From Pseudomonadota bacterium (GTDB lineage: Bacteria; Pseudomonadota; Alphaproteobacteria; Rhizobiales; Xanthobacteraceae): a stretch of DNA of 64,000 bases. Below the pieces are notes generated by a model, which saw only the letters and a list, made by a program, of their open reading frames with translations, ran no database searches and had not been told where the DNA came from. Shown one piece after another: positions 15,624 to 23,703 of this stretch. Each line of letters starts with the position of its first letter. Position 1 is the first letter of the stretch. The translations under genes were made by a program, and so were the position numbers. The stretch is from contig JAEXHR010000079.1 of the NCBI GenBank assembly GCA_023449855.1, positions 20,938-84,937 on the forward strand, written 5' to 3'.

Positions 15624-17505
15624 TCTTCTTCACCTGATGAATCGTCTCGGACGATGCGCTGCGCTGTGCAGCACTGGCAATATTGATGGGCGTGATGTTG
15701 CTCGGCGCAGCCTGCGGCGGCGCATAGTCCAGCGGCAGCACGACGGTGACCGTTGTACCCTCGTCGATCCGGCTCTGCACCTGCATCTCGCCGCCATGCA
15801 TGCCGACCAGGCTCTTGACGATGGACAGGCCGAGACCGGTGCCTTCGTGGCGACGCTGATGATAGGTCTCGCCGGCCTGGAAAAACGGATCGCCGATGCG
15901 CGCCAGATCGTCCGCGGCGATGCCGACGCCGGTATCGCGCACGCGCAAGACCAGACGCGCCGCCTCAACGCCGGCGGTGACGGTGACGCTGCCGCCGCGC
16001 TCGGTGAATTTGATGGCGTTGGAAACGAGATTGAGCAGGATCTGGCGGAAAGCGCGCGGATCGCCGGTGATCTCCGGCAGATCCTTCGGCGCATCGGTGA
16101 TCAGATCGACGCCGTTGTCGCTCGCCTTCAGCGCCAGCAGATTGCAGCAATTGATCAGCGCGGGACGCGGAGCGAACGGTTCGGGCGCGAGTTCGAAGCT
16201 GCCGGATTCGAGCTTCGACATATCGAGAATGCCGTTGACGACCGATAGCAGATGCTGGCCGGAATCGTTGATCAGCCGTGCATATTCCTGGCGCTTGGCC
16301 GCATTCAGCATCAACGTATCTTCCTGCACGATCATCTCGGAGAAGCCGATGATGGCGTTCAGCGGCGTGCGCAGTTCATGGCTCATGGTGGCAAGGAAGC
16401 GCGTCTTCGACGCATCGGCGCGCTCGGCCGCGATCCGCGCCTCTTCCAGCGCCTGCTGCTGCAGCTTGCGGTCGGTAACGTCGCGCAGCACGGCAACCAC
16501 TTCGGTCTCGTTGTTGGCCGGCGCCGGACGGTCGGCAGCCGCTTCCAGCGGACGACAGCGCATCTCGACCCAGATGAAGTCACCAGCTTCGCCGCGCGCA
16601 CCATCGCGGCGAAGACGGAATTCAACGCTGCGCGCCTCGCCGCCGCGGGCCGCGTCGGACAATGCAGTGAGATAGGCCGGACGATCGGCGACATGGACGC
16701 GGTCGAACAGGCCGTGGCCGAACAGCCGCTGCGGCTGCACACCGACCAGTGCTTCTGCGGCGGGCGAGATGAACTGCACGGTGCCATTGGGACGATGGCG
16801 CGAAATCACGTCGCTCATATGCGTGGCCAGCAGACGATAGCGATCCTCTTCGACATTGAGCAGCGCCACGCTGGTGCGCGCCAGCGACTCCGCACCAAAA
16901 GCGAGGCCGGCGGCGTAAAGCGTCGCCGAGGCGATGCCGAAGGTCATGAAAACGATGTGGCTCGCACCGGATTCCGAAGCCGGCAACCAGTCGAGCGCCG
17001 TTAGCACCACCAGCGCCGCCACACATGCGATGGCAATGCCGGAAGCTGCGGTGACGATCCGGCGCGATGCGGACAGTGCGGCCTCGATCGGCACGACCAC
17101 GAGCCAGATCGCGGCGAAGCTCGCAATGCCACCGGTGAAGATCGCCACCATCATCACGAGAGACGCGACGGCGACAGACGACATGATCTGCGCGCTCTCG
17201 TAGCGGCCTGTGCGCGACAGGAAGTAGGATAACAGGATCGGCGCAATCAGCCAGGCGAAGGCGATGACTTCGAGCGCGGTCGGTGCGCCGCGCATCGCGA
17301 GATAGACAGGAAACGCCGCGAAGGCCGCGAGACTGCCGAGCAGCCGCGGTGCCATAAAGGCACGATGCCGCGCGCTCGTCAGCGCATCGTAGCGCACGGA
17401 CGGGTGCAGCATCGCATCAAGACAGTCGCGGATGATGTTCAACACTGTCACTCGTTTCGCTTCGACATACTCGCCTGCATCGACGTGTCGAAACGCCTCC
17501 TTCAT
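15616..17505 (-). CDS. DivJ/PleC-like PAS sensor histidine kinase
   Basis: About 629 residues from ATG 17505; a GTG directly before it is in frame. There are about six hydrophobic segments at residues 50-215, then a PAS domain (about 230-350, with RYRLLATHMSDVISRHRPNG and FISPAAEALVG). HisKA follows, with the phospho-accepting His in ATMSHELRTPLNAIIGFSEM. HATPase_c has N-box LVSNAIKFTERGG, G1 RDTGVGI and G2 GTGLGLSI. The HisKA sequence type and the multi-helix N-terminus are those of DivJ/PleC-like kinases that phosphorylate DivK/PleD in alphaproteobacteria. A near-CtrA box lies 27 bp upstream. Exact orthology to DivJ is not proven. Confidence 0.85.
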   Translation of the reverse strand: MKEAFRHVDAGEYVEAKRVTVLNIIRDCLDAMLHPSVRYDALTSARHRAFMAPRLLGSLAAFAAFPVYLAMRGAPTALEVIAFAWLIAPILLSYFLSRTGRYESAQIMSSVAVASLVMMVAIFTGGIASFAAIWLVVVPIEAALSASRRIVTAASGIAIACVAALVVLTALDWLPASESGASHIVFMTFGIASATLYAAGLAFGAESLARTSVALLNVEEDRYRLLATHMSDVISRHRPNGTVQFISPAAEALVGVQPQRLFGHGLFDRVHVADRPAYLTALSDAARGGEARSVEFRLRRDGARGEAGDFIWVEMRCRPLEAAADRPAPANNETEVVAVLRDVTDRKLQQQALEEARIAAERADASKTRFLATMSHELRTPLNAIIGFSEMIVQEDTLMLNAAKRQEYARLINDSGQHLLSVVNGILDMSKLESGSFELAPEPFAPRPALINCCNLLALKASDNGVDLITDAPKDLPEITGDPRAFRQILLNLVSNAIKFTERGGSVTVTAGVEAARLVLRVRDTGVGIAADDLARIGDPFFQAGETYHQRRHEGTGLGLSIVKSLVGMHGGEMQVQSRIDEGTTVTVVLPLDYAPPQAAPSNITPINIASAAQRSASSETIHQVKKSA

Positions 17506-17848
17506 CACCGGGCCAACCTGTCAGAGCGACATTAAACGAACACTAAGACGATCGCAGACAGGACCATGCCTAACGCGCAAGTCTCGATTTGAAGGGAGTT
17601 TTCGCGTTTTTGTTCGCGCATTGTGGTGAACGGAAACTTTCACCAGGACTGGTATGGTTTCGAAAGTATGGACGGTCGCTTCACTGCTGTTAGCCGCCAT
17701 CATCAATCAAAAATTTACGCCATCTCTAATCGCATCGATTTTATTCGAATTAATCGCTTCGCAAATACTCGAAGTTTATCGACAGCGCCTAGCGTCGGTT
17801 TCGACTGCGATCACTTGCAACGACGCTGGACAAGACGACGGGGTTTTC
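17506..17848. promoter_or_regulatory. Divergent promoter region with a near-CtrA box
   Basis: A 343-bp spacer between the kinase (minus) and a DUF5330 gene (plus). TTAA-N7-CTAA at 17532-17546 is one base from the CtrA consensus. From about 17690 to 17790 the sequence turns clearly A+T-rich, a contrast with its surroundings and typical of promoter or nucleoid-protein sites. The frame that runs through it upstream of 17849 has no ribosome site, and I do not count it as coding. Confidence 0.4.
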
Positions 17849-18247
17849 ATGTTCTTCCTGCTGCGCATGGCATTCTGGATCGGGCTGGTGCTCGTCCTGC
17901 TGCCGCGCGACCATACGCCGGAGGCCGACAAGGCGGCGCCGCAGGTCGGCGCGTCCGACGCGATCTCTGCTGCAACGGCGGCGGCGTCGGATATGAGCCA
18001 GTTCTGCAAGCGGCAACCGGCCGCGTGCGAAGTCGGCGGCAACGCCGCAGCTTTCATCGGCGAGCGCGCCAAGGAAGGCGCGCGAAAGGTCTATCAGATC
18101 ATCACCGAGAAGAAGCCCGATCATACCGGCTCGATCGGCGAAGACGGTCAGGACCAGAGCACGATCGTGATGGCGAAGCCGGACACGCTGACGCAGGACG
18201 ACCTCGCCGTCGATTGGCAGTCGCCAGACGCGCCGCCGGCCCCGTGA
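17849..18247 (+). CDS. DUF5330-like small exported or membrane protein
   Basis: A 132-residue protein. The start is placed at MFFLLRMAFWIGLVLVLLP, because homologous small proteins begin with this hydrophobic segment; the frame upstream is A+T-rich spacer. After the membrane or signal segment come Ala-rich stretches and a motif with two Cys (MSQFCKRQPAACEVGG), then AFIGERAKEGARKVYQII and an acidic tail. This matches the DUF5330 pattern known from rhizobial genomes. The Cys pair could form a periplasmic disulfide. Function unknown. Confidence 0.75.
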   Translation: MFFLLRMAFWIGLVLVLLPRDHTPEADKAAPQVGASDAISAATAAASDMSQFCKRQPAACEVGGNAAAFIGERAKEGARKVYQIITEKKPDHTGSIGEDGQDQSTIVMAKPDTLTQDDLAVDWQSPDAPPAP

Positions 18248-18275
18248 TCCTCGAATCCGGTCTGGTCATTTGCAA

Positions 18276-18324
18276 GAGCATGATCCTGCCCGAAAACCGG
18301 TTCCCGCTTTTCGGGATCATGCTC
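18276..18324. repeat. GAGCATGATC palindromic repeat
   Basis: GAGCATGATC at 18276-18285 and GATCATGCTC at 18315-18324 form the outer arms. The inner arms CCCGAAAA and TTTTCGGG enclose CCGGTTCCCGC. As I recall, this type (GAGCATGATC ends, CCGGTT core) is widespread in intergenic DNA of Rhizobiales. It sits between the DUF5330 gene and sufE, is unrelated to the GTAG/CTAC family, and may act as a terminator. Confidence 0.8.
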
Positions 18325-18397
18325 GAAATGCCGGAACCACGGTCGCATTCGATGCAAATCGCCCCTATATAGGGCGGACATTCGCATCAAGGCTGCC

Positions 18398-18832
18398 ATG
18401 ACCACGACCATCGACGATATCCGCGCCAATTTCGAACTGCTCGACGACTGGGACGATCGCTATCGCTATGTGATCGAACTCGGCCGTACGCTGGCGCCGA
18501 TGCCCGAGGACGAACACTCGGCGGCCAACAAGGTCAATGGTTGCGCCAGCCAGGTGTGGCTGTCGCGCAAGGTGGCAAGGAGCGACAAGGGTACGCCGGT
18601 GCTGAGCTATCTCGGCGACAGCGACGCCCACATCGTGCGCGGCCTGATCGCGATCCTGCTCGCGCTGTTATCCGATCGCACGCCGAAGGACATTCTGGAG
18701 ACCGATGCGATTTCGGTCTTCGACGAACTCGGTTTTCGCGAGCACCTCACGCCGCAGCGCTCCAACGGCCTGCGCTCGATGGTCGAGCGCATCCGTAACG
18801 ATGCCCGCGAGGCGCTTGAAACGGCGGAGTAA
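18398..18832 (+). CDS. sufE: SufE-type cysteine desulfuration protein
   Basis: A 144-residue protein of the SufE/CsdE fold. The family hallmark, the sulfur-accepting Cys in KVNGCASQVWL (Cys49), is present, with the preceding RYRYVIELGRTL and the C-terminal LGFREHLTPQRSNGL that packs over the active site. SufE accepts persulfide sulfur from a cysteine desulfurase and passes it to Fe-S cluster assembly in the cytosol. No other suf gene is nearby, so this is a detached sufE, as is common in alphaproteobacteria. The start has AAGG five bases upstream. A palindromic repeat follows the stop. Confidence 0.92.
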   Translation: MTTTIDDIRANFELLDDWDDRYRYVIELGRTLAPMPEDEHSAANKVNGCASQVWLSRKVARSDKGTPVLSYLGDSDAHIVRGLIAILLALLSDRTPKDILETDAISVFDELGFREHLTPQRSNGLRSMVERIRNDAREALETAE

Positions 18833-18841
18833 CGTGATTTC

Positions 18842-18876
18842 GTAGCCCGGATGGAACGTAGCGCAATCCGGGCTAC
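18842..18876. repeat. Palindromic repeat, GCCCGGAT subtype
   Basis: GTAGCCCGGAT pairs imperfectly with ATCCGGGCTAC around a GGAACGTAGCGCA core. It is the same subtype as the truncated copy at 63968-64000. It lies 9 bp after the sufE stop and 15 bp from the convergent DUF6456 stop. Confidence 0.85.
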
Positions 18877-18891
18877 AGATTACACAGGCCG

Positions 18892-19485
18892 TCACACCTC
18901 GAACGCCGCCCCGTCCGCCAGCCACGTCCGCAGCTTCGCCGGGCCGCCCTTCGCCTCCCCTGCAAAGCCGTAATGCCGCGCCAGCCGGTCGAGGCCGAGC
19001 TGCAGCACCACCTTGGCCGATCGCGCCGGCCAGTTGCGTTCGCGCTCGACATCCTCGAGCCCGCGCAGGAAGCAGCAGACATCCATCAAGACCCCTGCGA
19101 ATTCCGGCCCGCACGCGTCGAGCGCGCGCCCCACCTGCTGCCGCGAGCTCAGCATCACATCCGTCATCTCGCCGGGGCTGAGGCCCGAGCCACGCGGACG
19201 GCCGGTCGGCGCAGCCCAGTTGGCGGTGACGCGCGGGGCCATGTTGGCGCGGGTGAAATCGGCGCGCAGTTTCTCCCCTGCGATGAACTGATGCGGAGCG
19301 ATCAGGCTGCGCCCGTCCCGCCCCTTGCGGCGGGCCAGCCAGGCCAGCGGGCTCTCGCTGTCGTTGACCAACACGCTGGCAACGCCGTCCTCGGTGAGAA
19401 TCTGCCGCGTCTCCAGCGACATATGGCGGGCGCGGTGCGGATCAATCTGGTCCGGGCGGCTACGGCGACTTCCTGATGTTCCCAT
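18892..19485 (-). CDS. DUF6456 domain protein
   Basis: A 197-residue protein. ATG 19485 is chosen because AGGAG stands six bases upstream; the frame continues to 19515 without a ribosome site. The C-terminal two-thirds match the DUF6456 family: SPLAWLARRKGRDG, FIAGEKLRADFTRA, SPGEMTDVMLSSRQQVGRAL and GVLMDVCCFLRGLEDVERER. The family is cytosolic, mostly helical and restricted to alphaproteobacteria. It has sometimes been annotated as a helix-turn-helix protein. The N-terminus is basic. It lies downstream of mucR on the same strand, with a small hairpin (TGCGGA-N5-TCCGCA, 19561-19577) in the 217-bp gap. Confidence 0.82.
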   Translation of the reverse strand: MGTSGSRRSRPDQIDPHRARHMSLETRQILTEDGVASVLVNDSESPLAWLARRKGRDGRSLIAPHQFIAGEKLRADFTRANMAPRVTANWAAPTGRPRGSGLSPGEMTDVMLSSRQQVGRALDACGPEFAGVLMDVCCFLRGLEDVERERNWPARSAKVVLQLGLDRLARHYGFAGEAKGGPAKLRTWLADGAAFEV

Positions 19486-19702
19486 TTTGTTCTCCTTGTG
19501 GAGATATAGGCTCATGAGTCACGACACTCCGCAAGCGAAATATTTGATCATTTTCCTATTTGCGGATTAAGTCCGCAGCGCGACAAATCACGCGCAAGAT
19601 CTGCCCGAAAAACCGCGAGCCGAACCGCCGGCCGCAGATTGCGCCGGTCAAGTTTTTGTCCCGATTTGTTCGTCGAAAGTTCCGGAAGATGGAACCGCGT
19701 AC

Positions 19703-20125
19703 CTACTTGCGGCCCTTGCGCTGCTGGCCGAGGCCCATTTGCTTGGCAAGCTGCGAGCGCGCCACCGCATAGTTCGGCGCCACCATCGGATAGTCCGCCG
19801 GCAGACCCCATTTCTCGCGATATTGTTCCGGGGTCATTCCATATTGCGTGCGCAGGTGCCGCTTCAGCGATTTGAAGCGTTTGCCGTCCTCGAGACAGAC
19901 GAGGTATTCGGCCGTGATCGACTTCTTCACGGATACCGCCGGCTTGGCCGGCGCCTGCTCCGCCGACGCCGTCACGACGCCGTTGCTGGAGACCCGCGTC
20001 AGGGCACCGTGGACCTGATTGATCAGCGCCGGCAGCTCGGCCGCGGGCACAGGATTGTTGCCGACATAGGCGGAGACGATGCTCGCCGTCAGCTCGATGA
20101 AGCTCTTTCCGGGGGTGTCGCTCAT
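19703..20125 (-). CDS. mucR: MucR/Ros family transcriptional regulator
   Basis: A 140-residue protein with the MucR layout: N-terminal oligomerisation helix ([21 protein letters not shown]), linker, and prokaryotic zinc-finger domain [20 protein letters not shown] followed by [17 protein letters not shown]. The first finger Cys is present, but the second ligand position of the Ros CxxC pair is Asp (CLED), as in many MucR proteins. The C-terminus is basic. MucR proteins are nucleoid-like silencers of A+T-rich promoters controlling exopolysaccharide, motility and virulence genes. An A+T-rich patch at 21280-21365 is a natural candidate target, by inference only. Confidence 0.93.
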   Translation of the reverse strand: MSDTPGKSFIELTASIVSAYVGNNPVPAAELPALINQVHGALTRVSSNGVVTASAEQAPAKPAVSVKKSITAEYLVCLEDGKRFKSLKRHLRTQYGMTPEQYREKWGLPADYPMVAPNYAVARSQLAKQMGLGQQRKGRK

Positions 20126-20152
20126 GGCGGCGTCTTTCGAAGGGAGATGGCG

Positions 20153-21085
20153 TCAGCCGCGATTTTCGAGATGTTCGCGCAATTCGTCGATGGAGGCGAA
20201 GCGCATCAGGCCTTCCGGCATCTGCGCCTCGATGGAGCCGTCGGAATAGAGCGAATAGGCCATGCCATCGACGACGCCGGATTTCAGCACGGTGACACCC
20301 TGCGCACGGGCTGGAGCGGCAGGTGCCGGTTCGTCGCGATCGGGGATTTCACTCGGATCGGGCAGCCGGTCGCTGAACCGCTCCGCATGGGTCGCCGAAG
20401 CGCGCGCCGCCTGACGGATTTCATCGGAAAACCGCGGCCGTTCCGGCTGAGGCGCAGGACGCTCTCCCCGCGGCCATGCGTCCTCGAAACGCGGCGCTGC
20501 GTCGCCCTGCGGAGCATCGTCCACCGGCGCTTCCTCGCGCTGCGACTTCGGGGCCGGCGGTGCCAGATCGAGCTCAAGCGCCTGCGCGACGGCATCGGTG
20601 CGATCCTTCTCGCGGTCGCGGCGCGTCGAGGTGAACAGCAGATTGCGCCGCTTCGGCTCCTCGGCCGTGCTGTTCGCCGCGGCAGCGAGGCGCTCGCGAT
20701 CGCGCAGCACTTCGTCCTGCCATGGCGGCACGCCCGGCTCCGGGCCGGTCGGCACGGGCGGAGGCGTCTCGCGGGCAAAGGACGGCAGAACCGGCGCCTC
20801 ATCGCTTTCGTCATCGATCGCCTGGGGAACCGGCGGCAGCTTCAGTTCCCGGCGCGGCAACGGCGCAGCGGCGCGCGGCTCGGGGACCGCGAGCGCTGCC
20901 GCCAGACTGCGCATCTCGCGCACCACGAGGCCGAGACTGATCATGATCAGACCGGTGCAAACTCCGACCGCTCCGGTAAGGATCAGTGTGTTGCCGAACC
21001 CGAATTCCTTGACCGGAACCCCAAAGCCGATCGCGGCAAGGCCCGCCAGGATGACCCCTATCCCGGCAATCAGCAGCACTATCAT
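20153..21085 (-). CDS. Hypothetical inner-membrane protein with long acidic/proline-rich tail
   Basis: About 310 residues from the ATG of MIVLLIAGIGVILAGLAAIG, which has AGGAG nine bases upstream; the frame extends to 21256 without support. Two membrane helices form a hairpin (residues about 2-22 and 30-55). A long, charged Pro/Arg/Glu-rich cytoplasmic region of about 190 residues follows, then a small C-terminal domain (VLKSGVVDGMAYSLYSDGSI, then PEGLMRFASIDELREHL) that looks like a short folded beta-rich module. I do not recognise the family. It lies 27 bp upstream of mucR on the same strand and may share its transcript. Confidence 0.72.
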   Translation of the reverse strand: MIVLLIAGIGVILAGLAAIGFGVPVKEFGFGNTLILTGAVGVCTGLIMISLGLVVREMRSLAAALAVPEPRAAAPLPRRELKLPPVPQAIDDESDEAPVLPSFARETPPPVPTGPEPGVPPWQDEVLRDRERLAAAANSTAEEPKRRNLLFTSTRRDREKDRTDAVAQALELDLAPPAPKSQREEAPVDDAPQGDAAPRFEDAWPRGERPAPQPERPRFSDEIRQAARASATHAERFSDRLPDPSEIPDRDEPAPAAPARAQGVTVLKSGVVDGMAYSLYSDGSIEAQMPEGLMRFASIDELREHLENRG

Positions 21086-21449
21086 GGTCTTCAAACTCCT
21101 GGACGGACACCCCGCGAGTCTCGTCACATACAGCACGATAGCGTCATATGACGCAGTTCGCCAAACGGCAATTTCGCGTTCACAGCTTGAGGTAAGCCAC
21201 AACGCCGAAACAGCTTTCCGGCGCCGCCTCACCTCCCCCGGCGGCCCCGCGCACATGCCCTGCAGGTGGCGGAATGACTAAAAAACAAAGCTTTTTTATT
21301 GTTGCACTGCACGTATTTTAAGAGAATTTCAGCCACAATTCTCAATTACTCGAAAATATAAACGCGCTATACCGATGCCGGGGAACGAGGCTCAAAAAGC
21401 GCAATGCCGAGCCATTGTTTGGGTTTGGGACACCGGATCGTCTATAGCC
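21086..21449. promoter_or_regulatory. Divergent intergenic region with A+T-rich patch
   Basis: A 364-bp spacer between the membrane-protein gene and the glycosyltransferase. From about 21280 to 21365 it is A+T-rich, with A and T runs (AAAAAACAAAGCTTTTTT). TATACC near 21367, with TTACTC 16 bases upstream, could be a weak promoter for the plus strand. That would start transcription close to 21378 and favour the later glycosyltransferase start. No gene is seen. Confidence 0.35.
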
Positions 21450-23099
21450 ATGTCATCGATTACGACTGCGGCCATCGAAACGCCCGTTCGGCGCTCGGTG
21501 GAAAAGACGTGTGACGACCTCGCCATCGTGGCGCTGGTCGTGGTCAGCATCATCGCCAGTTTCACATTCCGCGACTACGGTCTCGGCTGGGACGACTACA
21601 CCCATGCCGAATATGCCGATCTGTTGCTCAAGATGTATGGCACCGGCTTCCGCGATACCGGCGCGCTGTCCTTCGCCAATCTCTACATGTATGGCGGCGG
21701 CTTCGACATGGCGGCCGCGCTGCTCCACAAGGTGATCCCGCTCGAACTGTTCGAGACGCGCCGTCTGCTGGGTGCCGTCGTGGGTATCATCGGCATCGCC
21801 GTGACCTGGCGCGTCAGCCGCCGCATCGGCGGTCCGCTTGCCGGCCTCGTCACACTCTTGCTGCTCGCGCTGTGCCCGACTTTCTACGGCCACATGTTCA
21901 TGAACCCGAAGGATGCTCCCTTCGCGGTGGCCATGATCGTGCTGATGCTCGGTCTCGTCCGTCTCGTTCAGGAATATCCGGCCCCCTCGACGCGCACGGT
22001 GCTGATCCTCGGCATCGGCGCTGGCTGCGCCATCGGCTGCCGCATCCTCGCCGGCCTGACGCTGATCTATGCGATGATCGGCTTTGCCCCGCTGTTCCTC
22101 GAAGAGTGGCGCCAGCAAGGTCCGCGCGAAGCCATCCGCCGGCTGCTCCATGTTGTCTATCTGCTGCTGCCCGGTCTCGCCTTCGGCTATCTGATCATGG
22201 GCCTGATCTGGCCGTGGTCGATCCTCGAGCCCGCCAATCCGCTGCGCGCACTCACCTACTTCTCGCACTTCTTCGAGAAGCCGTGGAAGGAAATGTTCGA
22301 CGGCGCCATGATCTCCGTGCCGGACATGCCGTGGTCCTATCTGCCGACGCTGTTCGCGCTGCAGCTGCCGGAAGTGCTGATCACGCTGCTCGCCGGCGGC
22401 ATCGCGCTGACCATCGTTTCGACGTCGCGCAAGGATGTGCCGGCACGTCGCAAGACGATCCTGCTGATGCTGACCGCCGCGGCGATGCTGCCGCTGATCA
22501 TCGCCATGGTGAAGCGCCCGGCGCTCTATAACGGCATCCGCCATTTCATATTCGTCATCCCGCCGATGACCGTGCTTGCCGGCGTCGCGTTTGCGTCCTT
22601 GATGGACTGGCTGCGCGTCAATCATCGCGGCGCGCAGGCAGCGGCCGTCGCCGCACTCTCGTTCGGCCTGTTGCTGCCGATGGCCGAGATGATCCGCCTG
22701 CATCCGTATCAATACACCCACTTCAACTACGTCGCCGGCACGGTGCGCCAGGCTGATGCGCTGTACATGCTCGACTATTGGGGCCTCGCGCTGAAGCAGG
22801 CATCGGACGCGCTGAAGGAGCAGATCGACGAGCGGCAGGAACACCCGCCGGCCGGTCGAAAGTGGAAGGTCGCGGTGTGCGGTCCGCAGCGTCCGGCTCA
22901 GGTGGCGCTCGGTCCCGATTTCACCATCGGCTGGGACAGCCACGCCGCCGACTTCGCGATGACGCTGGGCGAGTTCTACTGCAAGGGCCTCACCGCGCCC
23001 GTGATCGCCGAGATCAAGCGCGACGACGTCGTATTCGCCCGCGTTTACGACATTCGCGGCAGCAGCATTTCCAGCCTGCTGGCGATCCCGGCGCCGTAA
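21450..23099 (+). CDS. Family-39-like membrane glycosyltransferase
   Basis: About 549 residues from ATG 21450; ATG 21375 would add 25 residues. After the first membrane segment comes the acidic periplasmic loop GWDDYTHAEYADLL, typical of GT-C enzymes of the ArnT/PMT type. About ten further hydrophobic segments follow. A soluble C-terminal domain starts near residue 440 (YQYTHFNYVAGTVRQADALY, with VAVCGPQRP). GT39 enzymes transfer a sugar from a polyprenyl-phosphate donor to a lipid, glycan or protein on the outer face of the inner membrane. The acceptor cannot be read from sequence. The gene is a single-gene unit that converges on the AsnC gene. Confidence 0.85.
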   Translation: MSSITTAAIETPVRRSVEKTCDDLAIVALVVVSIIASFTFRDYGLGWDDYTHAEYADLLLKMYGTGFRDTGALSFANLYMYGGGFDMAAALLHKVIPLELFETRRLLGAVVGIIGIAVTWRVSRRIGGPLAGLVTLLLLALCPTFYGHMFMNPKDAPFAVAMIVLMLGLVRLVQEYPAPSTRTVLILGIGAGCAIGCRILAGLTLIYAMIGFAPLFLEEWRQQGPREAIRRLLHVVYLLLPGLAFGYLIMGLIWPWSILEPANPLRALTYFSHFFEKPWKEMFDGAMISVPDMPWSYLPTLFALQLPEVLITLLAGGIALTIVSTSRKDVPARRKTILLMLTAAAMLPLIIAMVKRPALYNGIRHFIFVIPPMTVLAGVAFASLMDWLRVNHRGAQAAAVAALSFGLLLPMAEMIRLHPYQYTHFNYVAGTVRQADALYMLDYWGLALKQASDALKEQIDERQEHPPAGRKWKVAVCGPQRPAQVALGPDFTIGWDSHAADFAMTLGEFYCKGLTAPVIAEIKRDDVVFARVYDIRGSSISSLLAIPAP

Positions 23100-23118
23100 G
23101 CGCCGGAGTCCCCTACAC

Positions 23119-23607
23119 TCAATCTTCTATTGCGATTTCGGTCTGCGTCTTCACGCGATCGATCACCACCAGCGTACGAAAACTTTTCACGGTTTCATTT
23201 TCTTCGAACCGTTGGCGGATGAAGGCCTCATAGGTCTGCATCGTCTTCGTCACGACGACCAGCACGAAACTGGTGCCGCCGGTGGTGTAGTAGCATTGCT
23301 GCACTTCCGGCGCGGCGCGGAAGATAGCCTTGGCAGCGTCTACCGTCGTCGACCGCTCGTCGCGCAGATAGACCTCCACGATCGCCGTAATCGTAAGTCC
23401 GACGGCCAGCGGATCTACCATCGCGACGTTTCGCTCAATGATGCCCGCATTTTCCATGGCCGCGATCCGCCGCTGCACAGCCGCAGTCGAGAGATTGACT
23501 GCCTCGGCGATCTCGCGCTGCGGCGTCTTGTTGTCGCGCTGGACGATCCGGAGGATGGACCGGTCGAATGAATCCAGCAGGCGTGATGGGTTGGTTTTGC
23601 GAGGCAT
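23119..23607 (-). CDS. Lrp/AsnC family transcriptional regulator
   Basis: A 162-residue regulator with the Lrp layout: winged-helix DNA-binding domain (FDRSILRIVQRDNKTPQREI, then AEAVNLSTAAVQRRIAAME) and a C-terminal RAM/ligand domain (LTITAIVEVYLRDE, QQCYYTTGGTSFVLVVV). Such regulators respond to amino acids and often control a divergent exporter. A DMT exporter starts 97 bp away in the opposite direction. A 7+7-bp inverted repeat lies between them, close to the regulator start. Confidence 0.92.
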   Translation of the reverse strand: MPRKTNPSRLLDSFDRSILRIVQRDNKTPQREIAEAVNLSTAAVQRRIAAMENAGIIERNVAMVDPLAVGLTITAIVEVYLRDERSTTVDAAKAIFRAAPEVQQCYYTTGGTSFVLVVVTKTMQTYEAFIRQRFEENETVKSFRTLVVIDRVKTQTEIAIED

Positions 23608-23629
23608 AAACGAGTAAATGTTGCGTTTG

Positions 23630-23650
23630 AGGGCCCAATCGAGGGGCCCT
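23630..23650. promoter_or_regulatory. Inverted repeat between AsnC regulator and exporter
   Basis: AGGGCCC (23630-23636) and GGGCCCT (23644-23650) are perfect arms spaced by seven bases in the divergent promoter. The size and position suit an operator for the AsnC-type regulator. It could also fold as a hairpin in a transcript. No consensus of this exact subfamily is known to me. Confidence 0.4.
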
Positions 23651-23703
23651 TTATCACATTCACGATGATATTGCTCGGCTCAACCTATGGGAGAGCAAGT
23701 GAA

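Noticed and set aside
21453..22943. 496-codon minus-strand frame opposite the glycosyltransferase
   Set aside because: Its composition (Arg/Gln/His/Glu-rich) is that of an antisense shadow, while the plus strand has membrane helices and a GT-C acidic loop.
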